A stretch of 64,000 nt of DNA, taken from NCBI RefSeq assembly GCF_018491765.1, contig NZ_JABWCU010000010.1, forward strand, positions 1 through 64,000, given 5' to 3'. The stretch comes from Novosphingobium profundi (GTDB lineage: Bacteria > Pseudomonadota > Alphaproteobacteria > Sphingomonadales > Sphingomonadaceae). The notes beneath the pieces are model-generated. The model did no database searches. It was given only the letters and a program-made list of their open reading frames with translations, and was not told where the DNA came from. Within the stretch, counting starts at the first letter, position 1; each line of letters starts with the position of its first letter. Made by a program: the position numbers and the translations under genes. This document shows, piece after piece, positions 56,930 to 64,000 of the stretch.

Positions 56930-59446
56930 ATGCAGTTTTCATCACGCGGCGCCCGCTACGGGCGCGTGCGCCGACGCGCGCGCCACCACTTCGCCACCAC
57001 CGCGGGCGCACTTGCCGCGCTTGGTATCGCGAGCCCCGCGCTTGCCCGGCAGGAGGCGCAGCAGGTGTCTGCGGCACCGCAAGCGGACGAGGGCACTGTG
57101 TCTTCGCCGTCCTCGGTCGGCACCGGCGCGCAGGATGCCGGCGACATTCTCGTCACCGCGCGGCGGCGCAAGGAAACCGTGCAGAGCGTGCCGATCGCGA
57201 TCGCGGTGGTGGGCGGCGAGCACATCGACAGCACCGGCAGCTTCAACGTCGGCCGTCTCCAGCAGCTCGTCCCCACGCTCCAGTACTACAGCTCCAATCC
57301 GCGCAACACCGCCGTCAACATCCGCGGCATCGGCGTGCCCTTCGGGCTGACCAACGACGGCATCGAGCAGGGCGTGGGCATCTACGTCGACGACGTCTAT
57401 TTCGCGCGCGTCGCCTCGGCCACCTTCGACTTCCTCGACGTCGAGCGCATCGAAGTCCTGCGCGGGCCGCAGGGCACGCTCTACGGCAAGAACACGACGG
57501 CAGGCGCGATCAACATCAGCACCCGCCAGCCCACCTTCGACTTCGAGGGGCGCGCCGAAGTCTCGATCGGCAACCTTGCCTTCCGCCAGGCCAAGGCGGC
57601 GGTCTCGGGGCCGCTCTCGCAGACGGTGGCGGTGCGCCTCGCGCTTTCTTCGACGAGCCGGCGCGGCACGATCTGGAACACCACCAGCCAGCGCTGGATC
57701 AACGAGCAGGACAACCTGGGCCTGCGCGCGCAAGTGCTCTGGCAGCCCACCGACACGCTTTCGGTGACGCTGGCGGGCGACTATTCGCAGCAGGACCCGG
57801 AATGCTGCGGCACCGTCTACGTGCGCACCGGGGCGACCCAGCGCGCCCTCAATCGCCAGTACGCCGCGCTCGCCGCCGCGCAAGGCTATCAGGTCCCGAG
57901 CACCGATCCCTTCGCGCGCGTGACCGATCTCGACGCGTCGCTGAACGCGGGCAACAAGGTGGGCGGCGCCTCGCTGCGCGCGGTGCTCGAGACCGGGCTG
58001 GGCACACTGACCTCGATCACCGCCTGGCGCTTTTGGGACTGGAAGCCCGAGAACGACCGCGACTTCACCGGCCTTGCCGTGACCACGCTTTCGCAGAACC
58101 CCTCGCAGCAGGACCAGTTCACGCAGGAACTGCGGCTCGCGGGCGGGGGCGAAAGGATCGATTACACGCTCGGCGCCTTCTATTTCCGCCAGAGCGTCGA
58201 CACCCAGGGCAGCCAACAGCAGGGACCGGCGGCGAGCGCCTGGCTGCTCAGCCCCTCAAGTGCGCTCAGCCAGGACCCGAGCGTGCTCGACGGCCTTACC
58301 GCAACCAACAACATCGGGCTCGATAACACCAGCGCGGCGCTTTACGGCCAGCTCAACTGGCACATCGTGCCCGGCCTCACCCTGCGCCCGGGCCTGCGCC
58401 TCAACTACGACAGCAAGGACGGCGACTATCTTTCGGTGGTGACCAACGGGGAGGGCGAGCTGGTGACCTACGACAGCACCGACCCGCGCATCGTCGCGCA
58501 GCGCGGCGTGCTCGCGCCGCAGGCCTTCGGCGTCAAATACCACGACTGGAACCTCAGCTACGATGCCACGCTGAGTTACGAGGCCGCGCGCGACGTGCTC
58601 CTCTACGCGACGTATGCGCGCAGCTTCAAGTCGGGCGGGGTCAACCTCAACGGCGTGCCCAGCGATGCGAGCGGGGCGCCGATCCTGGCCGCCGCGACGG
58701 TCGCGCCCGAGAAGGTCAACCACTACGAAATCGGCGTGAAATCGCGGTTATGGGACCATCGCCTGACGATCAACCTCGCCGCGTTCCGCACCGATATCGC
58801 CAATTACCAGGCGCTTGTCACCAATGGCAGCCTGGGCGTGCTGCGCGGCTATCTCGCCAACGCCGATGCGGTGCGCACGCAAGGCGTCGAGGCGGACATT
58901 TCGCTGCGCCCCAGCGCGCGCTTCAACGCCTATTTCAACGGCGCCTGGACCGACGCCACCTACCGCCGCTTTACCGACGCTCCGTGCCCGCCCGAGCTTT
59001 CGGGCGGCACCACCGCCGCCGACGGGCAGGCGGCCAGTGCGCCGGGCACGCCGGGGGGGATCAGCCCGCAGAACTGCGACATCTCGGGCCAGCGCCTGCC
59101 GGGCGTTTCGGAGTGGTCGCTGTCCTATGGCGTCGAGGGCAATGCGCCGGTGCGGCTGCTGGGGCAGGAAGGTGCGGTGTTCCTCGGGATCGATGGCAGC
59201 ACCCGGTCGAACTTCTCCAGCAACCCTTCGCCTTCGGCCTATACCTGGGTCGATGGTTACACGCTCACAAATCTGCGCACGGGGTTTCGCACCGAGGCGG
59301 GCTTCGAGATCTACCTGTGGGCGCGCAACCTGTTCGACACCGACTACTTCGAGCAGTTGCAGGTGCCCAGCGGCAACACCGGGCTGATCGTGGGAAATCC
59401 GGGCGACCCGCGCACCTACGGTCTCACGCTGCGCACGCAGTTCTGA
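56930..59446 (+). CDS. TonB-dependent receptor of the GntR/GH2 locus
   Basis: A protein of 838 residues from ATG 56930, nine bases after AGGGGG. A long basic N-terminus (RYGRVRRRARHHFATTAG) precedes a hydrophobic segment ending near ALARQE. The TonB box is DILVTARRR. The plug has VNIRGIGVPFGLTNDG and IEVLRGPQGTLYGKNTTAGAINI, and the barrel ends LTLRTQF. A GntR gene follows after 64 bases, then an SGNH hydrolase and a GH2 gene. The ligand is probably an oligosaccharide handled by these enzymes. Confidence 0.93.
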   Translation: MQFSSRGARYGRVRRRARHHFATTAGALAALGIASPALARQEAQQVSAAPQADEGTVSSPSSVGTGAQDAGDILVTARRRKETVQSVPIAIAVVGGEHIDSTGSFNVGRLQQLVPTLQYYSSNPRNTAVNIRGIGVPFGLTNDGIEQGVGIYVDDVYFARVASATFDFLDVERIEVLRGPQGTLYGKNTTAGAINISTRQPTFDFEGRAEVSIGNLAFRQAKAAVSGPLSQTVAVRLALSSTSRRGTIWNTTSQRWINEQDNLGLRAQVLWQPTDTLSVTLAGDYSQQDPECCGTVYVRTGATQRALNRQYAALAAAQGYQVPSTDPFARVTDLDASLNAGNKVGGASLRAVLETGLGTLTSITAWRFWDWKPENDRDFTGLAVTTLSQNPSQQDQFTQELRLAGGGERIDYTLGAFYFRQSVDTQGSQQQGPAASAWLLSPSSALSQDPSVLDGLTATNNIGLDNTSAALYGQLNWHIVPGLTLRPGLRLNYDSKDGDYLSVVTNGEGELVTYDSTDPRIVAQRGVLAPQAFGVKYHDWNLSYDATLSYEAARDVLLYATYARSFKSGGVNLNGVPSDASGAPILAAATVAPEKVNHYEIGVKSRLWDHRLTINLAAFRTDIANYQALVTNGSLGVLRGYLANADAVRTQGVEADISLRPSARFNAYFNGAWTDATYRRFTDAPCPPELSGGTTAADGQAASAPGTPGGISPQNCDISGQRLPGVSEWSLSYGVEGNAPVRLLGQEGAVFLGIDGSTRSNFSSNPSPSAYTWVDGYTLTNLRTGFRTEAGFEIYLWARNLFDTDYFEQLQVPSGNTGLIVGNPGDPRTYGLTLRTQF

Positions 59447-59510
59447 GCGCTTCGGCGCGAAATGGTAAGATCACTTGCAGGTCGCATGGGCGTGTGACAA
59501 GGCTTGTGCC

Positions 59511-60275
59511 ATGACCGAACGTCTCAAGCTCTACCAACGCGTCGCCCAGGAACTGGAAGCCGCGATCCGCAAGGGGGTCTACCAGCCCGGCGCGCGGCTT
59601 CCGGCCGAGCGGGTGCTGGCCGAAGACTTCAAAGTCAGCCGGCCGACCATCCGCGAAGCCGTCATCGCGATGGAGATTCGCAAGATCGTGGAAGTGGTGC
59701 ACGGCTCGGGCGTCTTCGTCGTCGAGCGCCTGCCCGAGGACGGCGCGGGCGGGGAACTCAACGTCGGGGCCTTCGAGCTGATCGAGGCGCGCATCATGTT
59801 CGAGGGTGAGGCCGCCGGACTTGCCGCCAGTGTGATCACGCCCGAAGCGCTTGCCACGCTGGCCGATCTCCTCGCGCGTATGGAGAGCCTTTCGCCCGGT
59901 TCGGACGAGGAACTCGGCCTCGATCGCCGCTTCCACCTGGCGATCGCCGAGGCGACGCAGAACACGCTGGTGGCGCAGAGCGTCGAGCACATGTGGGACT
60001 TGCGCGAGAATTCCGAGCTGTGCCGGCACATGTTCGAGCAGGCGCGCCAGGTGGGTATCGTGCCGCGCCCCGAAGAGCACCGCCAGATCTACGAGGCGAT
60101 TGCCCGGCGCGACCCGCAGGCCGCGCGCGAGGCGATGCGCGCGCACCTCGTGCGCGTCTCCGAGGATCTCCTGCAGGTGACCGAGCTCGAGATGATCGAG
60201 CAGGCCCGCCGCGCGATCAAGGAGCAGCGCCAGCGCATCGGTGGAAGGCACGCCATCCGTCCGGCCACCGCCTGA
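59511..60275 (+). CDS. GntR-family regulator, FadR/UxuR-like (FCD domain)
   Basis: A protein of 254 residues from ATG 59511. The winged helix contains YQPGARLPAERVLAEDFKVSRPTIREAVIAME and VVHGSGVFV. The C-terminal FCD domain has the expected His/Asp metal positions (DRRFHLAIAEATQN, EHRQIYEAIARRD). Members close to UxuR/ExuR sense uronates and other sugar acids. It is placed between the TBDR and the SGNH/GH2 genes, which are its likely targets. It converges with the SGNH gene across a 22-base gap. Confidence 0.92.
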   Translation: MTERLKLYQRVAQELEAAIRKGVYQPGARLPAERVLAEDFKVSRPTIREAVIAMEIRKIVEVVHGSGVFVVERLPEDGAGGELNVGAFELIEARIMFEGEAAGLAASVITPEALATLADLLARMESLSPGSDEELGLDRRFHLAIAEATQNTLVAQSVEHMWDLRENSELCRHMFEQARQVGIVPRPEEHRQIYEAIARRDPQAAREAMRAHLVRVSEDLLQVTELEMIEQARRAIKEQRQRIGGRHAIRPATA

Positions 60276-60297
60276 CGCGCGCGCAAGGCCAACACGA

Positions 60298-61578
60298 CTA
60301 TTTCGCGACGAGATCGAGCGGGATCGCCGCGCCCATCGCCTCCTGCCCTTGCGCGTTGGGGTGGAGCTGGTCGCCCCGGTCGAAGCGCGGGGCAAGGTTG
60401 TCGGGATGCGCCGGGTCCGACATCAGCGGCGCAAGATCGATCACCGCGTCGAAGTGGCCTGGCGCGCGGGCCCAGGCATTAATGGCGTGGCGCGCCTCTT
60501 GCGCGGCCGGATCGGCGAGGTAGTCCGCGCGCGTCACGCCGCCATAGGGCAGGATCGGGATCACCAGCACGCGCGCCCCGCGCATGTGGGCGCGCAGGAC
60601 GATCTGGCGATAGCCCTCGATCACCTCGTCGACGACGGCCGCGCGGTTCTGCGGCGTGACCGGCCGCTCGCGCACCATCATGCCGAGGTCGTTGACGCCG
60701 ATGAAGACGATCAGCGTGCGCAAGTTGGGCAGCGAGAGCACGTCGTGGTCGAGCCGGGACAAGGCCGAGGGACCCGTCCTGTCCCGCGCCACGCGCCCGC
60801 CCGAGGTGGCGAGGTTGACGAGGCCCAGCCCGGCGGTGGCGGGATCGGCCTGGAGCCGCCGGGCCAGCACGTCGGTCCAGCGCCCGTGTCCGTCGAACGA
60901 GGCGCCGCCCGCATCGGTGATCGAATCGCCCAGCGCCGCCACGGTCCCGGTCACGGTGCCCGGAGCGGGCGAGGGGGCCTTGAGCACGCTCACCGCGTTC
61001 AACTGGTAGACGCGGTCGGCGCGGTGCGCGCCCGGCAGGCTGGCCTCGTCGCCGTGCGCGGCGGGGGCGACGAACGTCACCCCCAGCGGCATCACCGCAA
61101 GCGTGCGGGTGTCGTCCCCCTCGGGCATGCGGAAGCTGACGGCAAGGCGGTCCAGCCCCGCGACGGCAAACGCGACGGGATCGCTTTCGAGATAGGCGCC
61201 GGCCGGGATGGTGACCTGCGCCTTCCCGCCGAACGTCACGGCCGCGCTGCTGGCGGGGTCGATGCGGTCCTCTCCGGGGGCACCGGCCGGACGGGCGACG
61301 CGGACCTGCGCAAGTACCAACGGGGCATGGCCGAAGCGGTTGGTGAAGCGTAGGCGGACTTGCGTCCCGCCCGTGCTCAGCGGCACATAAGTGCGGATCA
61401 CCGAGCCGGCGATGGCCTCGGCCGCGAGCGGTTCGTCCTCGCTGCGCATCGCGCGCGCCCAACTGGCAACCCAGGTCTCGTCCCCGGCCTCGGCCGCGAA
61501 TGCGCCGGTGCCCCAGAGCGCGGCCACGAGAAGCAGAAGTGCGGCGGCGAACTTTCGCATCGTGGGCTTGGATTGCAT
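60298..61578 (-). CDS. Secreted SGNH/GDSL hydrolase
   Basis: A protein of 426 residues from ATG 61578, eight bases after GGGAG. A signal peptide (AAALLLLVAALWGTGAFA) directs export. The four SGNH blocks are present: ALGDSITDAGG (Ser), a Gly in TSGGR, GVNDLG (Asn), and DQLHPNAQG with the Asp/His pair. An N-terminal beta-sandwich of about 150 residues is typical of the carbohydrate-esterase-like subgroup. Deacetylation of an oligosaccharide imported by the neighbouring TBDR is a sensible role. It is divergent from the GH2 gene. Confidence 0.9.
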   Translation of the reverse strand: MQSKPTMRKFAAALLLLVAALWGTGAFAAEAGDETWVASWARAMRSEDEPLAAEAIAGSVIRTYVPLSTGGTQVRLRFTNRFGHAPLVLAQVRVARPAGAPGEDRIDPASSAAVTFGGKAQVTIPAGAYLESDPVAFAVAGLDRLAVSFRMPEGDDTRTLAVMPLGVTFVAPAAHGDEASLPGAHRADRVYQLNAVSVLKAPSPAPGTVTGTVAALGDSITDAGGASFDGHGRWTDVLARRLQADPATAGLGLVNLATSGGRVARDRTGPSALSRLDHDVLSLPNLRTLIVFIGVNDLGMMVRERPVTPQNRAAVVDEVIEGYRQIVLRAHMRGARVLVIPILPYGGVTRADYLADPAAQEARHAINAWARAPGHFDAVIDLAPLMSDPAHPDNLAPRFDRGDQLHPNAQGQEAMGAAIPLDLVAK

Positions 61579-61737
61579 CGGCACATCTCCCTTGGTTGCC
61601 GCTGTATCAGGGTTACCTGACCACATAGGCATTCCAATTAGCGGTTGGCTTTTTCACATCGTGGGATAAACTGCGAAAAATGGCAAGCGCCACCCGTCAC
61701 GGGTCGCAAGTGACCTGACCATGAAAAGGAGAGGGAC

Positions 61738-64000
61738 ATCCTCAAGCACCATCCGGCCCTCAGGGCTCCGGCTCGCCGCACGGGCGCCGCGTCCGGCACC
61801 CGTCGTCTCGCCCTAGGTCTAGCCACCGCGCTCGCGGGGCTGAGCACGCCCGCCACGGCGCGCGAGAGCGTTCCTCTGACCTCCGACTGGCTCTTTCACC
61901 TCGGCGACTTGCCCGAGTCCACTGTCCTGGCCTCGCCAGCCGATGGCGGGGGATGGGAGAAGGTCGCGTTGCCGCACAACTGGAATCGCATGGGCGGCAC
62001 CGCAAAGCGCCGCACCGACTACCAGAACGTGAAGGGGGCAAGCTGGTACCGCCGCCAGTTCGCGACGCCAGCCGATCTGGCCGACCAGCGGTTGTGGATC
62101 GAGTTCGATGCGGCCAGCGTCGTCGCCGACGTCTGGGTCAACGGCAAGCATCTGGGGCAACACAAGGGCGCCTTTGCGGGTTTCCGCTTCGATGCGACCC
62201 CGGCGCTGGCGGCCGACGGGGTCAACGAACTGGTGGTGAAGGTCGACAACAGCTCCCCGCGCGAGAAGGGATCGCCCACGGCGGACGTCATTCCGATGAA
62301 CGGCGACTGGCCGATGTACGGCGGGCTCTACCGTCCCGCGCGCCTCGTCGTCACCTCGCCGGTGCGCATCGCGATGGAGGATTTTGGCGGGCCGGGCGTC
62401 TACGCCAGCACGCTTTCGGTAACCGACGGGACGGCCCGAATCCGCGTGCTCACGCGGCTCGAGAACGATCGATCCAACGCCGCTTCGGGCACGCTGCGCA
62501 CGCGCATCGTGGATGCCGCAGGCCAGACCGTCGCGCGCGCGCAGACGCCCTTCGCCCTGGCCGCGGCGAAGGGGGCGACCGCGCAGGCCGAGCGCGAGGC
62601 GGTGCTCGAGCTTTCCGGGGCGCACCTCTGGCAGGGGGTGGACGACCCCTATCTCTACACCGTCGAAGTTGATCTGTGCGACGCGCGCGGGCGGGTGCTC
62701 GACACCGTCACGCAGCCGCTCGGCGTGCGCACCTTGCGCATCGATCCCGAGACCGGATTCTGGCTCAACGGGCGCCACGTGGCGCTCCACGGCGTCTCGC
62801 GCCACCAGGACCGGCCGGGCAAGGGCTGGGCGATCACGCCGGCCGACATCGCACAGGATACCGCCTTCATCCGCGAGATCGGCGCCAACACGGTGCGCCT
62901 CGCGCATTACCAGCACGCCCAGGAAGCCTACCGCGAGATGGACGCGGCGGGGATGGTGGTCTGGGCCGAGATCCCGCTCGTCGACCGTTCGGCCCCCTGG
63001 TACTCGGACACCACCACCGAGGCCTTCGCCGCCAACGCCGCGCAGCAGCTGCGCGAACTGATCCGGCAGGACTACAACCACCCCTCGATCGCGGTCTGGT
63101 CGATCGCCAACGAGGTCAACCTCGAAGCCGCCAAGGGGCGCGGCACCTCGAACGCGCGGCCGCTGCTCGAGCGGCTCCAGGCGATCGTCCACGCCGAGGA
63201 CCCGCTGCGCCCGGCGACGCTTGCCGATTGCTGCGGGACGATCGCCGAGGAGAACCGCCCCGGGCTCGACAGCGTGGCCGGGATCACCGACGTGATCGGG
63301 CTCAACCGCTACCACGGGTGGTACGGCAACAGCGTCGATTTCCTCGGTCCCGACCTCGACCGCACCCACGCGCGCTTTCCCCAGCAGCCCATTTCGATCA
63401 GCGAATACGGCGCGGGAGGGGCGCTGAGCCAGCACACCGACGATCCCGCAGGGGGCCCGATCGCGGCCTTCGGGCGGCCGCACCCCGAGGAATTCCAGAG
63501 CCAGCTGCTCGAGGACAGCTGGAAGCAGATCGCCGCGCGCCCCTACATCTGGGCAAGCTGGGTGTGGAACCTGTTCGACTTTTCCAACGAACTGCGCCTT
63601 GAGGGTGACCTTACCGACACCAACGACAAGGGCCTCGTTACCTTCGACCGCAAGACCCGCAAGGACGCCTTCTACTTCTTCAAGGCGAACTGGTCGAAGG
63701 AGGCCACGCTTCACCTGACCGAGCGCCGCCACACCGCGCGGCCCTATCCCGTGGTCGACGTGAAGGCCTATGCCAACACGGGTACGGTGAGCCTCTCGCT
63801 CAACGGGCGCGCGCTGGGCGAGGCGACCTGCGAGACCGGCGTATGCCGCTGGCCGGGCGTCACGCTCGCGCCGGGGGAGAACCGGCTCGAGGCGCGCGGG
63901 ACGCGCGCGGGCGTGGCGGTCTCGGACGCGGTGACCTGGAACTTCGAAGGCCGTGCGGGCGAATACCATATCCGCGCCGGAACGCTGGAGGAAGCGCGCG
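61738..64000 (+). CDS. GH2 family glycosidase (beta-galactosidase-like), truncated by window end, no standard start
   Basis: More than 750 residues are visible and the frame runs off the window. A signal-peptide-like segment (RRLALGLATALAGLSTPATA) precedes the GH2 sugar-binding domain (ALPHNWNRMGG, SWYRRQF). The catalytic acid/base is the Glu in WSIANEVN and the nucleophile is the Glu in ISISEYGAGG. WASWVWNLFDF and a DUF4982-like C-terminus follow. No ATG, GTG or TTG lies upstream of the signal sequence in this frame. ATC 61738, six bases after AAGGAG, is the best-placed codon. ATG 61721 is in another frame that stops at 61814, so a frameshift is the alternative. Substrate: beta-galactoside or a related sugar. 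Confidence 0.82.
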   Translation, partial: MLKHHPALRAPARRTGAASGTRRLALGLATALAGLSTPATARESVPLTSDWLFHLGDLPESTVLASPADGGGWEKVALPHNWNRMGGTAKRRTDYQNVKGASWYRRQFATPADLADQRLWIEFDAASVVADVWVNGKHLGQHKGAFAGFRFDATPALAADGVNELVVKVDNSSPREKGSPTADVIPMNGDWPMYGGLYRPARLVVTSPVRIAMEDFGGPGVYASTLSVTDGTARIRVLTRLENDRSNAASGTLRTRIVDAAGQTVARAQTPFALAAAKGATAQAEREAVLELSGAHLWQGVDDPYLYTVEVDLCDARGRVLDTVTQPLGVRTLRIDPETGFWLNGRHVALHGVSRHQDRPGKGWAITPADIAQDTAFIREIGANTVRLAHYQHAQEAYREMDAAGMVVWAEIPLVDRSAPWYSDTTTEAFAANAAQQLRELIRQDYNHPSIAVWSIANEVNLEAAKGRGTSNARPLLERLQAIVHAEDPLRPATLADCCGTIAEENRPGLDSVAGITDVIGLNRYHGWYGNSVDFLGPDLDRTHARFPQQPISISEYGAGGALSQHTDDPAGGPIAAFGRPHPEEFQSQLLEDSWKQIAARPYIWASWVWNLFDFSNELRLEGDLTDTNDKGLVTFDRKTRKDAFYFFKANWSKEATLHLTERRHTARPYPVVDVKAYANTGTVSLSLNGRALGEATCETGVCRWPGVTLAPGENRLEARGTRAGVAVSDAVTWNFEGRAGEYHIRAGTLEEAR

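Noticed and set aside
1..64000. CRISPR arrays, tRNA/rRNA genes, insertion sequences, prophage or integrase genes
   Set aside because: No repeat-spacer pattern, no cloverleaf-like or rRNA sequence and no transposase or integrase motif were recognised, so there is no direct sign of recent transfer.

Overview
The window is GC-rich chromosomal DNA that looks like a sphingomonad (Alphaproteobacteria, Novosphingobium-like). The evidence is six TonB-dependent receptors (TBDRs) and no SusD-type proteins, Tat-exported glycoside hydrolases, many LysR regulators, and an aromatic ring-cleavage operon. I see no rRNA, tRNA, insertion sequence, prophage or CRISPR. Annotation is from sequence reading alone, without database searches.

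Layout. (1) 1-6.9 kb: a LacC/LacA-type FAD glycoside dehydrogenase pair (small subunit plus GMC subunit) and a DHA2 exporter on the plus strand. Facing them are both subunits of a C-glycoside deglycosidase and a Tat-dependent GH1 glucosidase. (2) 7-8 kb: an sdpRI-type regulator/membrane pair. (3) 8.1-14.3 kb: a TBDR and a sulfatase bracketed by two paralogous LysR genes. (4) 14.4-18.5 kb: kup followed by a shortened KdpD-type kinase and a KdpE-type regulator. (5) 18.5-25.1 kb: a TBDR, a GH89 alpha-N-acetylglucosaminidase and a HGSNAT-like transmembrane acetyltransferase. (6) 25.6-32.4 kb: alcohol dehydrogenase, LysR, BASS-type transporter, a MASE1 kinase with a FixJ-type regulator, and a PilZ protein. 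(7) 32.4-44 kb: a Rieske oxygenase, two NodD/NahR-like LysR regulators, and a seven-gene minus-strand operon (TBDR, metallo-beta-lactamase-fold hydrolase, flavin monooxygenase, extradiol dioxygenase, alpha/beta hydrolase, cyclase, FAH-family protein). (8) 44-51.8 kb: TetR, TBDR, a second GH1 and a GH78 alpha-L-rhamnosidase. (9) 51.9-64 kb: a small TBDR, an HglS-type 2-oxoadipate dioxygenase/decarboxylase, a pentapeptide-repeat protein, another TBDR with a long leader, GntR, an SGNH hydrolase and a GH2 enzyme cut by the window edge.

Working model (inference): regions 1, 7 and 8 form one plant-glycoside catabolic island. GH78 removes rhamnose, GH1 removes O-linked glucose, and the GMC dehydrogenase oxidises C-linked sugar at C3 so that the deglycosidase can split the C-C bond. 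The aglycone, plausibly a flavonoid or related polyphenol, would then be hydroxylated and ring-opened by the operon in region 7, which resembles the fde naringenin operon of Herbaspirillum. NodD-type regulators would sense it. Separate carbohydrate loci (sulfatase, GH89, GH2) suggest a plant- or polysaccharide-associated scavenger.

Several starts are non-standard: a CTG start for the exporter, a GTG for one LysR and one GH1, and no ordinary start for GH2. The intergenic regions hold unusually clean inverted repeats, which are listed as candidate operators.
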